Origin: Phytoamicus setariae
GTDB taxonomy: Bacteria > Pseudomonadota > Alphaproteobacteria > Rhizobiales > Rhizobiaceae
Reading direction: 5' to 3'
Length of the DNA: 64,000 nt
NCBI RefSeq assembly: GCF_016722925.1
Contig: NZ_JAEQNC010000008.1
Location: forward strand, 186,001 to 250,000
Shown piece by piece: positions 7,444-16,870 of the stretch. Under the pieces are notes generated by a model, which saw nothing but the letters and a program-made list of their open reading frames with translations, had not been told where the DNA came from and made no database searches. Every line of letters starts with the position of its first letter. The first letter of the stretch is position 1. The position numbers and the translations under genes are program-made.

Positions 7444-9216
7444 ATGAAACAGAGACTTGCCGCAGTGCTGGCGGCAGATATGGCAGGCTATAGTCGGCTG
7501 ATGGAGGCCGATGAAGCAGGTACGCTCGCCCGCCTCAGAACGCACCGTATTGAGTTGATCGATCCCGCCATCGCAAAGAACGAGGGCCGGATCATCAAAA
7601 CGACGGGTGACGGTATGCTGGTCGAATTCCAGAGCGTGACCGACGCCGTGAAATGCGCCGTGGAAATCCAGCAGCGCATGAAAAGGCGCAATTCGGATGT
7701 GCCTCAGGATCGGCGGATCGAATTCAGGATCGGCGTCAATCTCGGCGATATCATTTTCGACGACGGTGACATCTTCGGCGATGGCGTCAATATCGCCGCT
7801 CGCGTCGAACAATTGGCCGATGTGGGGGGCATATGCATCACCGCCGCGGTGGCAACGCAGATTGCGGATCGTCTCGAAGTCCCCATAGAGCATCTGGGCG
7901 AGAAGATGCTGAAGAACATCAGTCGTCCCGTCCATCTTTATAGGGTTGGGCTCGAGGAGGCCGTGCTGCAGCCTGCGTCGGAAGGCAAGGATACGAAGCG
8001 GGCCGTTTCGAAACCCACAATCGTCGTCCTGCCGTTCGACAATATGAGCGGCGATCCTGAGCAGGAGTTTTTCGCCGATGGCTTGACCGAAGACATTATC
8101 ACCGCACTGTCCCGCCGCCACGAGCTCTTCGTCATCTCGCGCAACTCCAGCTTCGTCTACAAGAACCAGCCCGTGAACGTGCGTGAGGTCGCCGAGAAGC
8201 TGGGGGCTCAGTATCTGGTGGAAGGCAGCGTCCGAAAAAACGCAGACAGGGTGCGTGTCACGGTCCAGCTCATCGACGCGATCAATGATGCCCATATCTG
8301 GGCGGACAAGTACGACCGAAAACTGGACGACATTTTTGCCATTCAAGATGAGGTAACGGCGGCGATTGCAGCCACGCTGCCCGGGCGCGTCGAGGCGGCC
8401 CAGCGAGATCAGCTGGCTCGCACCAAGCCTGCGAACATGGCCGCATATGAGTGTGCGCTCGCAGCCAAGGTGCTGCACCACCGAGGCACTGTCGCCGACA
8501 ACGAGCAGGCTCAGACCCTGATAGAGCGGGCCGTCGCGCTCGACCCCGGATATGCTCACGCCCACGCCTGGCGGGCGTGCATCCTCGGGCAAGCGTGGGT
8601 CCATGGCTGGTGCGAAGACAAAGACACCGTCTGGTCCAATATTGTTGCCGAGCTGGAACGGGCGCTAGCGCTCGACGACAATGACGCCGACGTCCATCGT
8701 ATTCTTGCGGCCGTGAACGTGAACAACAACGAACTGACGACGGCGCGCTATCACCAGGAGCGTGCCCTTTCCCTCAATCCCAATTACGACCTGGTGGTGG
8801 TCCAGCAGGGCGAGCTGTTGACGTGGCTTGGGCGACCGGACGAGGGGGTTGAGTGGATTCGCAAGGCAATGCGGCTCAACCCGCATCATCCCGAACGGTT
8901 TTGGAGCCATCTCGGAAAAGCCTATTTCGCCGCGCGGCAGTATGGCGATGCGATCGAGGCTTTCATGCACCTTTCGGCAATGGACGACGTCCAGCATGCT
9001 TTCGCCGCGGCCTGCTATGGCTGGCTAGGCGACGACATTGCTGCAGCTGCGCATATCAAGAAGGTCAAAGCACTCAATCCCGATTTTGACATCGAAGTCT
9101 TCCTCGCCACGCTGCACTATGCAAAGGAGTCCGACGCGCAGCACATCCGTGAAGGGCTTGTCAAAGCTGGCGCGGGCGACTGCTTGGCAGAAACGAACGA
9201 CCTCGCCGCACAATAA
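7444..9216 (+). CDS. Class III adenylate cyclase with TolB-like domain and TPR repeats
   Basis: 590 residues in three parts. Residues 1-170 are a class III cyclase catalytic domain: the two metal-binding Asp are in AADMAGYSRL (D12) and TTGDGMLVEF (D56), and the transition-state Asn/Arg pair lies in GDGVNIAARVEQ (N116, R120), so it looks active. Residues about 195-315 match the TolB-N/FlgO-like domain that often follows such cyclases (VVLPFDNMSGDPEQEFFADG, then LVEGSVRKNADRVRVTVQLI). The remainder is TPR-like (YAHAHAWRACILG, NPNYDLVVVQQGELL, HPERFWSHLGKAYFAARQYG). There is no membrane segment. Rhizobia carry many such cyclases. The input signal is unknown and the gene appears monocistronic. 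Confidence 0.9.
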   Translation: MKQRLAAVLAADMAGYSRLMEADEAGTLARLRTHRIELIDPAIAKNEGRIIKTTGDGMLVEFQSVTDAVKCAVEIQQRMKRRNSDVPQDRRIEFRIGVNLGDIIFDDGDIFGDGVNIAARVEQLADVGGICITAAVATQIADRLEVPIEHLGEKMLKNISRPVHLYRVGLEEAVLQPASEGKDTKRAVSKPTIVVLPFDNMSGDPEQEFFADGLTEDIITALSRRHELFVISRNSSFVYKNQPVNVREVAEKLGAQYLVEGSVRKNADRVRVTVQLIDAINDAHIWADKYDRKLDDIFAIQDEVTAAIAATLPGRVEAAQRDQLARTKPANMAAYECALAAKVLHHRGTVADNEQAQTLIERAVALDPGYAHAHAWRACILGQAWVHGWCEDKDTVWSNIVAELERALALDDNDADVHRILAAVNVNNNELTTARYHQERALSLNPNYDLVVVQQGELLTWLGRPDEGVEWIRKAMRLNPHHPERFWSHLGKAYFAARQYGDAIEAFMHLSAMDDVQHAFAAACYGWLGDDIAAAAHIKKVKALNPDFDIEVFLATLHYAKESDAQHIREGLVKAGAGDCLAETNDLAAQ

Positions 9217-9312
9217 GGTCTCCACTTCCGCTTCGTCATGAACGGATATGCGATCGTAGTGCTTTCGCAAGGAGAAGGCTTTCGCGACGCTCTAGGAATG
9301 CGACGGAAGGCC

Positions 9313-10206
9313 CTACGCCAGGGCCCGGCCGGAGCGACCGCGCCGAAAATCTGATGGCGAAACGCCAGCTAAGCGGCGAAAGGACTTGCTAAAAGCGCTC
9401 AATGAGCCGAAACCGCTGTCCATCGCGATATTCAGCACACTCGCGTCATCCTCCATCAGCAGCGCCTGTGCATAGCTCAACCGCAGCAGGTTGACGTAGG
9501 CGTTCAGCGTCATTCCGGTCGTTCGGCGAAATGCGTTCATCGCGTATTTGGGGTGCAGACCGACCTTGGCGGCAATATCCGTTGCACCGATCTCATCGCG
9601 AAAGTTTGCGGCGATGTAGCCGCACATGGCCTGGACTACGCGTGATGACTGGCTGTGCAACGCACTGACATTTTGTTCAGCGGCCAGTTTTCCGGCGACC
9701 ATACGATAGGAGTCAAACCGCACCCGATCGAGTCGCAGCAGCAACTCGTCCACGGCGTGCTGCGATTTCATTGCATCCTTCGAGCCCACATAATCGAACC
9801 AGCGGGGAAAATTCTCGTAGTCCGCCGCTCCCGTTACGCGCGACACCAGGGTGGCGCCCCCCATCAGGCGATGAGGCACATCGGGTGGTAGCTGCAGCCG
9901 GAAGAAATAGACCAAAGGCAAATGGGCTCCGGCGTAAAGCGCATCCTCACTGCTCCAGTCCATCTGGTGCGGCAGCCCACCCCAAAACAGCGCCAAGTCC
10001 CCCTCCGAAAGGGATACGTCGTGACCAGCCATCCGATAGCGAACCGAACCGCGCATGATGAAGTTGACCTCGACCTGCGCATGCCAGTGTGGAGAAGCCA
10101 TCGCGACTGGATGGCGGTGGAACATGTGCAGCACCGTCGGTGTCGATTCAATCGTGCTGGCGCGGGGGCGCCAGCGAATTATTTCCGGAATCTTACTTTC
10201 GGACAA
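9313..10206 (-). CDS. AraC-family transcriptional regulator (MelR-like)
   Basis: 297 residues. The N-terminal cupin-like sensor domain shows HWHAQVEVNFIMRGSVRYRM and SLSEGDLALFWGGLPHQM. The C-terminal double helix-turn-helix covers about 195-290 (IAAKVGLHPKYAMNAFRRTT and IAMDSGFGSLSAFSKSFRRL, ending SPSDFRR). The arrangement resembles MelR and other carbohydrate-responsive AraC regulators. It is divergent from the sugar-type ABC operon starting at 10356, which it most likely activates in response to the transported compound. Confidence 0.9.
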   Translation of the reverse strand: MSESKIPEIIRWRPRASTIESTPTVLHMFHRHPVAMASPHWHAQVEVNFIMRGSVRYRMAGHDVSLSEGDLALFWGGLPHQMDWSSEDALYAGAHLPLVYFFRLQLPPDVPHRLMGGATLVSRVTGAADYENFPRWFDYVGSKDAMKSQHAVDELLLRLDRVRFDSYRMVAGKLAAEQNVSALHSQSSRVVQAMCGYIAANFRDEIGATDIAAKVGLHPKYAMNAFRRTTGMTLNAYVNLLRLSYAQALLMEDDASVLNIAMDSGFGSLSAFSKSFRRLAGVSPSDFRRGRSGRALA

Positions 10207-10355
10207 CTCGACCTTCCCTTCCTGTGAGACACGGCCTTTGGGATGGATAACCTATCAATGCACGAACCGTGCGCAACGGGGAAAACACAACCAGCGTCGA
10301 GAATCGAAAAACTGCGCGCGAAACAACGACAACGTCATGGGAGGACGGCTTCAAG
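10207..10355. promoter_or_regulatory. Divergent promoter region between araC-type regulator and ABC operon
   Basis: 149 bases separate the two starts and must carry both promoters and any AraC-type sites. I see no convincing direct-repeat operator by eye. A purine-rich GGGAGGA at 10339-10345 is the only ribosome-site candidate for the binding protein start at 10356, at rather long spacing. The frame is open further upstream (to 10269), but that would bury the signal peptide. Confidence 0.5.
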
Positions 10356-11585
10356 ATGGGAATCTCATACACTGCAACACTGGGTGCTGCCGCGATCATG
10401 CTTGCGACCAACGTATCGGCGGGCGAGATTGTCTTCAATTCGGACATGTCTTGGCCGCAGTCCAAAAAAGCGCTCGAGCGTATCGTCGATGGCTTTCAGA
10501 AGGCCAATCCAGGTATCACGGTAAAGGTCAACTACTTCGACAACGAAGGATATAAATCCGCGATCCGGAACTTCCTGACCGCCGATGCGCCCGATCTCGT
10601 CAACTGGTTCGCAGGCAATCGCATGGCGCCCTTCGTCAAGGCGGGGCTGTTCGAGCCGGTCGATGATGTCTGGGCAGCCAACGGGCTCGACGAATCCCTG
10701 AAATCCGCTGCTTCGTCGATGACCATGGATGGCAAGAAATGGGGTGTTCCCTACACCTACTACCAGTGGGGCATCTACTACAGGAAGGACATCTTCGCGG
10801 AACACGGCCTGACGCCGCCGAAGACCTGGGACGAATTGATCGCCGCTTGCGAGAAACTCAACGCGGCGGGGATCAAGCCCTTCGCCATCGGCACCAAGGC
10901 GCTCTGGCCTGCAGCTGGCTGGTTCGACTATCTCGACCTGCGCGTCAACGGCTACGAATTCCATATGGATCTCACAAGCGGCCGCGCGTCCTATACCGAC
11001 CCGAAGGTCAAGGCTGTGTTCGACAAGTGGGCGGAGCTGGTGAAGCCGGGATACTTCATCGACAACCACGCCGCCCTCGACTGGCAGGACGCCATCCCGC
11101 TGATCGTGCAGGGCAAGGCGGCGATGTACCTGATGGGCAATTTCGCCGTGGCAAACATGAAAGAAGGCGGGTTGACCGAGGATCAGCTCGGATATCTGCC
11201 ATTCCCCGAAATGACGCCCGGCGTACCACGCGCCGAAGACGCACCGACCAATACGATCCATATTCCGGCCGCCGCCAAGAACAAGGAGGACGCGAAGAAG
11301 TTCCTCGCTTACCTCGCGCAGCCGGAAGTGCAGGCGGAGGCCAACGTTATCCTCGGTCAGCTCCCCGTAAACAGCAAATCCAAGCGTCCTGACGATGTCT
11401 ACCTGCAGGCCGGCTTCGAATTGCTTTCCTCGGCGCATGGCCTGGCCCAGTTCTACGACCGTGACGCGCCCGCCGATATGGCCAAGGTCGGCATGGAAGG
11501 CTTCCAGGAGTTCATGGTCAAGCCGGATCGGATCGACGGCATTCTGGCTAATCTCGAGAAAATGCGCGGGCGTGCCTACAAGTAA
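10356..11585 (+). CDS. ABC transporter substrate-binding protein, family 1 (carbohydrate)
   Basis: About 409 residues from the preferred start, which places a signal peptide at the N-terminus (SYTATLGAAAIMLATNVSAG). The mature part has the family-1 sugar-binding pattern: ERIVDGFQKANPGITVKVNY, APDLVNWFAGNRMAPFVKAG, then GVPYTYYQWGIYYRKDIF and MYLMGNFAVANMKE. Paired permeases of MalF and MalG type and a MalK-type ATPase follow. The ligand is presumably a sugar, polyol or glycoside. The embedded two-domain dehydrogenase in the same operon argues for a sugar that is oxidised and then reduced. Confidence 0.9.
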   Translation: MGISYTATLGAAAIMLATNVSAGEIVFNSDMSWPQSKKALERIVDGFQKANPGITVKVNYFDNEGYKSAIRNFLTADAPDLVNWFAGNRMAPFVKAGLFEPVDDVWAANGLDESLKSAASSMTMDGKKWGVPYTYYQWGIYYRKDIFAEHGLTPPKTWDELIAACEKLNAAGIKPFAIGTKALWPAAGWFDYLDLRVNGYEFHMDLTSGRASYTDPKVKAVFDKWAELVKPGYFIDNHAALDWQDAIPLIVQGKAAMYLMGNFAVANMKEGGLTEDQLGYLPFPEMTPGVPRAEDAPTNTIHIPAAAKNKEDAKKFLAYLAQPEVQAEANVILGQLPVNSKSKRPDDVYLQAGFELLSSAHGLAQFYDRDAPADMAKVGMEGFQEFMVKPDRIDGILANLEKMRGRAYK

Positions 11586-11665
11586 TGTCCTCCCAAGCGC
11601 AGGGGAGCGGCCAAGCGGTCGCTCCCTTTCTCACTCCATGACCTGATGCAGCCGCGGATGAAAAC

Positions 11666-12586
11666 GTGACCGACAAGACTTTGGGCGCATTGCCTCAATC
11701 GCGCTGGTGGAAAAGAAGCCAGCGCAAGCTGGCGCCATGGATTTTCATGGCACCTGCATGCATCGTCTTCGCGGTCTATGTGATCGCGCCTATCTTCCAG
11801 TCCATCTGGATCTCTTTCTACGATTGGGACGGGATCGGGGTCAGCACGTGGGTCGGGCTCGGCAACTATGCCGAACTGTTCCACGACGATACTTTCTACA
11901 CGGCGATCGGAAACAACCTGATCTGGCTCGTCCTGTATTTCCTGGCGTTGCCCGCCGGCCTGCTCCTGGCAATCTTCCTTAACCAGACGGTGACGGGCGT
12001 CCGTCTCTATAAGTCGCTGTTCTTCTTTCCATTCGTCATCAGCCAAGTCGTCGTCGGCCTGATCTTTTCCTGGTTCTACGCGCCTGATTTCGGTCTGCTA
12101 TACCGGCTTATTCGCACACTCACCGGTGCCGAGGTCGCGATCCTGGCCGACGAGCGCTACGTCACCTATGGGATCATCGCAGCCGGGCTCTGGCCGCAGA
12201 TCGCCTATTGCATGATCCTCTACCTTGCCGCCCTGAATACGGTGTCGAAAGAACAGATCGAGGCAGCGCGCATCGATGGAGCGAAGGGCTGGCGGATGCT
12301 CTTGCACATTGTGCTGCCGCAATTGATGCCGGCGACCTTTATCGCGATCGTCGTCACCATCATCGGCGCGCTGCGTTCCTTCGACTTGATTTCCATCATG
12401 ACGAAAGGCGGTCCCTACGGCACCAGCACGGTGCTGTCCTACTTCATGTACGAGCAGGCGCTCTCGGAATACGGCTTCCGCATGGGGTACGGCGCGGCAA
12501 TCGCTGTCGTCTTGTTCCTGATGATGATGGCGCTCATCTCGGGCTTCGTGTGGCGCATGATGCGCGACGGCAAAGTGGGGCACTAG
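11666..12586 (+). CDS. Carbohydrate ABC transporter permease, MalF/UgpA type
   Basis: 306 residues, with a GTG start at 11666 that is the first supportable codon in frame. Six transmembrane segments start near residue 25 (PWIFMAPACIVFAVYVIAPI). The coupling-loop EAA motif is EQIEAARIDGAKGWRMLLHI followed by VLPQLMP. It forms the heterodimeric channel with the next gene, whose ATG comes one base after this stop codon. Confidence 0.9.
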   Translation: MTDKTLGALPQSRWWKRSQRKLAPWIFMAPACIVFAVYVIAPIFQSIWISFYDWDGIGVSTWVGLGNYAELFHDDTFYTAIGNNLIWLVLYFLALPAGLLLAIFLNQTVTGVRLYKSLFFFPFVISQVVVGLIFSWFYAPDFGLLYRLIRTLTGAEVAILADERYVTYGIIAAGLWPQIAYCMILYLAALNTVSKEQIEAARIDGAKGWRMLLHIVLPQLMPATFIAIVVTIIGALRSFDLISIMTKGGPYGTSTVLSYFMYEQALSEYGFRMGYGAAIAVVLFLMMMALISGFVWRMMRDGKVGH

Positions 12587-12587
12587 A

Positions 12588-13436
12588 ATGTTTCCGACAC
12601 CTGTCCAGCGTCGTTCCGCCTTCGCCCAATGGCGTTATGCGATCGTGGTTCCCGTAACGCTCGTCATTTGGCTCCTGCCACTGATCGGCGTCGCGGTCAC
12701 CTCACTGAAGCCGGCCGGCGACCTTGCCGCCGGGAATTACTTCGGTCTCCCTTCTCATCTGGCTTTCGAGAACTACGCGGCCGTCTTCCACAACTCGCCG
12801 ATCGGTCAATACATACTCAATTCCTTCAAGGTGACGATCCCCTCGGTCGTCGGTGCACTCTGCCTGTCGCTGCTCGCCGGTTTCGCGCTCGCAGTCTATG
12901 ATTTCAGGTCGCGGCTGTTGATATTCTTCCTTTTTGTCGCGGGCAATTTCGTGCCGTTCCAGATCCTGATGGTGCCGGTGCGCGACCTGACGCTGAAACT
13001 CGGCATGTATGACACGATCGGCGGGCTGATTGCCTTTCACGTGGCCTTTCAGACCGGTTTCTGCACCCTCTTCATGCGCAATTTCATCAAGGCGCTGCCA
13101 GTCGAGTTGATCGAGTCGGCACGCGTGGAGGGCGTTTCGGAGTTCCGTATCTTCTGGCACATCGTGCTGCCGTTGATGCGCCCTGCGATCGCGGCACTTG
13201 CGGTGCTCGTCTTCACCTTCGTCTGGAACGACTATTTCTGGGGCCTGGTGCTCGCCCAGGGCAGCCACGCCTTGCCGGTGACCGTGGGACTCTACTCGCT
13301 CAACGGGCAATGGGTTGCGGTGTGGAACCTGATTTCGGCCGCCTCTCTCATCGCCGCGCTTCCGCCGGTCATCATGTTCTTTCTCATGCAACGTCATTTC
13401 ATCGCCGGCCTCACCATGGGCGCGACGAAGGGCTGA
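12588..13436 (+). CDS. Carbohydrate ABC transporter permease, MalG/UgpE type
   Basis: 282 residues, six predicted transmembrane segments beginning at VVPVTLVIWLLPLIGVAVTS. The coupling motif is PVELIESARVEGVSEFRIFW followed by HIVLPLMRPA. The family's conserved FMRNFIKALP segment precedes it. It is separated by one base from the partner permease and by 17 bases from the downstream fusion enzyme, so all are co-transcribed. Confidence 0.9.
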   Translation: MFPTPVQRRSAFAQWRYAIVVPVTLVIWLLPLIGVAVTSLKPAGDLAAGNYFGLPSHLAFENYAAVFHNSPIGQYILNSFKVTIPSVVGALCLSLLAGFALAVYDFRSRLLIFFLFVAGNFVPFQILMVPVRDLTLKLGMYDTIGGLIAFHVAFQTGFCTLFMRNFIKALPVELIESARVEGVSEFRIFWHIVLPLMRPAIAALAVLVFTFVWNDYFWGLVLAQGSHALPVTVGLYSLNGQWVAVWNLISAASLIAALPPVIMFFLMQRHFIAGLTMGATKG

Positions 13437-13453
13437 ATCTGGAGTTCGATATT

Positions 13454-15496
13454 ATGGAAACATCTGAAACGCCGAAGATCCGCTGGGGGATCCTTGGTCC
13501 TGGAAACATTGCCAAGGCGTTTACGCAGGGAATCGCGCATTCCCAAACCGGGGAATTGGTTGCGATCGGCACCCGCAACCCCGGCAAGCCCGGATTGGCC
13601 GACGTATTCCCAGGTGCACGTATTCTCGAAGGCTACGACGCACTGCTGGCCGACAATACCGTCGATGCCGTTTACATAGCGACCCCGCATCCCACGCATG
13701 CGCAGTGGGCCATTAAGGCGCTGGAAGCCGGCAAGCACGTCCTCGTCGAGAAGCCCGTCGGACTGACCGCGTTTGAAGCCGGCGCCATGGTCCATGCCGC
13801 CCGCAAGGCCGGCAAGTTCCTCGGGGAAGCCTACATGTACCGGGTCCATCCGCAGACGTTGCGGCTCGTCGAACTGGTCGCAAGCGGCGCCATAGGCGAC
13901 GTGCGGCTGATCAAGTCCAGTTTCGGCTTTGCCATGCCCGCCGTTTTGCCGGAACACCGCCTCTATTCCAGCGATCTCGCTGGCGGCGGCATCATGGATG
14001 TCGGCGGCTATCCGGTCTCGATGGCCAGGCTCATCGCCGGGGCGGCTGTTGGAAAACCCTTTCTCGATCCAGACTCTGTTGTGGGCAGCGCCCATCTCGG
14101 TCAAACCGGTGTCGACGAATGGGCATCCGCCATATTGCATTTCGACAACGGCATTGTGGCCGAAGTGTCGTGCTCGGTCTCCGTCGCCCAGGACAATGTG
14201 CTGCGCATATTTGGCAGCCAGGGGCGGATCGAGGTCGATGACTTCTGGTTTGCCAGCGGCAAGCAAGGCGGCGTTGGCAACATCAGGATCCTGCGCCCCG
14301 ATGGCAGTGCGGAGACGGTTTCCGTTGAGGAGAAAGGCTGGCTCTACGCATTCGAGGCAGATGCGGCCGGTTATGCGATACGGGAGGGACGGCAGGAATT
14401 CGCCTGGCCCGGAATGAGTTGGGCCGACAGCCTTGGCAATCTGCGTGTCATGGACAAATGGCGCTCGGCCGCAGGGCTGGAATTCAGCATCGAAAAGCCT
14501 TCAATGCGCACGACCACGCTTTCCGGGCGCAAGCTGAAGCCGCGCGGCAACCGGATCCCCACGAAGGCGTTGCCCGGTCTGGCGCGCCCGATTTCGAATT
14601 TGGCGCTCGGCTTCGAGGATTTCCGGACCTTTTCCTCGGCCAGCATCCTGCTGGATGCCTTTTTCGAGTATGGCGGCAATCTTTTCGATACTGCCTTCCA
14701 CTACGCCCAGGGCATACCCGAAACGCTGTTCGGTCAGTGGCAGCGCAATCGCGGGGTGCGCGAAGAGATCGTGATCATCGGCAAAGGCGCACACACTCCC
14801 TTTTGCACGCCCGACGCCATCGGGAAGCAGCTTTCCGTATCGCTCGACCGCCTGCAGACCGATCATGTCGATGTTTACTTCATGCACAGGGACAATCCGA
14901 CCGTCCCCGTCGGTGAGTTTGTCGATGCCATGGATGCCGAGTTCAGGGCTGGCCGTATCCGGGGGCCGTTTGGCGGGTCGAACTGGACGCGCGAACGCAT
15001 GGAAGAAGCCATCGCTTATGCCCACAAGAACGGCAAGCAGGCGCCTGGCGTGCTGTCCAACAACTTTTCGCTGGCCGAGATGCTGGTGCCGCTGTGGGAG
15101 GGATGCGTCGCTTCTTCCGATGACGCCTGGAAAGAGTGGTTGACCAGCCGCCAGATGCCGAACTTCGGCTGGTCCAGCCAGGGGCGCGGCTTCTTTACCG
15201 ATCGTGCCGGCCGCGACAAGCGCGACAATCAAGAACTCGTCCGGTCATGGTATTCCGAAGGAAATTTCATGCGCCGCGATCGCGCCGTCGAACTCGCCCA
15301 TCGCCTTGGCAAGCACCCGATCCATGTCGCGCTCGCCTATGTTCTTGCGCAACCCTTTCCCTCCTTCCCGCTGATCGGTCCTCGCACACTGGAGGAATTG
15401 GACGACAGTCTCGAAGCGCTCGCCATCCCGCTTTCGCCAGAGGATCTCGATTGGCTTGCCCGAGGCGCCGTGGCGCTGGAACACAAGGCAGGATGA
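13454..15496 (+). CDS. Fused Gfo/Idh/MocA oxidoreductase and aldo/keto reductase
   Basis: 680 residues from the ATG at 13454. Residues 1-335 are a Gfo/Idh/MocA NAD(P)-dependent dehydrogenase: dinucleotide loop GILGPGNIAKAFT, VYIATPHPTHAQWAIKALEA and the catalytic-Lys motif HVLVEKPVG. A linker (about 340-375, rich in K/R/P) leads to an aldo/keto reductase. Its tetrad appears complete: Asp and Tyr in NLFDTAFHYAQG, Lys in IIGKGAH, His in DVYFMHRDN; the C-terminal cofactor loop is FPLIGPRTLEELDDSLEAL. There is no stop codon or frame change at the join. Both halves are expected to be soluble and cytoplasmic. Position inside the transporter operon says it acts on the imported compound or its glycoside; a coupled oxidation/reduction (epimerisation-like) is an inference. 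Confidence 0.9.
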   Translation: METSETPKIRWGILGPGNIAKAFTQGIAHSQTGELVAIGTRNPGKPGLADVFPGARILEGYDALLADNTVDAVYIATPHPTHAQWAIKALEAGKHVLVEKPVGLTAFEAGAMVHAARKAGKFLGEAYMYRVHPQTLRLVELVASGAIGDVRLIKSSFGFAMPAVLPEHRLYSSDLAGGGIMDVGGYPVSMARLIAGAAVGKPFLDPDSVVGSAHLGQTGVDEWASAILHFDNGIVAEVSCSVSVAQDNVLRIFGSQGRIEVDDFWFASGKQGGVGNIRILRPDGSAETVSVEEKGWLYAFEADAAGYAIREGRQEFAWPGMSWADSLGNLRVMDKWRSAAGLEFSIEKPSMRTTTLSGRKLKPRGNRIPTKALPGLARPISNLALGFEDFRTFSSASILLDAFFEYGGNLFDTAFHYAQGIPETLFGQWQRNRGVREEIVIIGKGAHTPFCTPDAIGKQLSVSLDRLQTDHVDVYFMHRDNPTVPVGEFVDAMDAEFRAGRIRGPFGGSNWTRERMEEAIAYAHKNGKQAPGVLSNNFSLAEMLVPLWEGCVASSDDAWKEWLTSRQMPNFGWSSQGRGFFTDRAGRDKRDNQELVRSWYSEGNFMRRDRAVELAHRLGKHPIHVALAYVLAQPFPSFPLIGPRTLEELDDSLEALAIPLSPEDLDWLARGAVALEHKAG

Positions 15497-15530
15497 AAAA
15501 TGTCCGTAAACGAGAGACAGGGAGGGTTGC

Positions 15531-16595
<1,065 letters not shown>

Positions 16596-16870
16596 GCCTT
16601 CATTGCCCCCGAAACAAGCTTGGCTCAAATTTCGTGCCTGTCGGTCTGTTGACGCGAGGAGGGATTTTCACGCTTCAATTGTCACGGAACGTGCCGATAA
16701 TTCTGAATGCCCTCGTTGAGGAGCCAGTCACAAGGCAAATTCAGGACCGTAAGCGGATCATCCAGGCTGTTGCCCGGGCGCCATAAGGCGCTGCTGCGCG
16801 CCGGCCGGGCGATCCTTCAGCACCTTCCCACTCAAAGGGAGCCGAGCGAGCACTTACGTGGCAATGCGAT

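Noticed and set aside
7381-8604. 407-codon minus-strand open frame
   Set aside because: It lies opposite the cyclase gene, whose motifs are intact; the frame's protein has no domain, and it reflects codon bias of the sense gene.
10269-10355. Longer N-terminus for the carbohydrate-binding protein
   Set aside because: It would place 29 polar residues before a clear signal peptide that starts at 10356.
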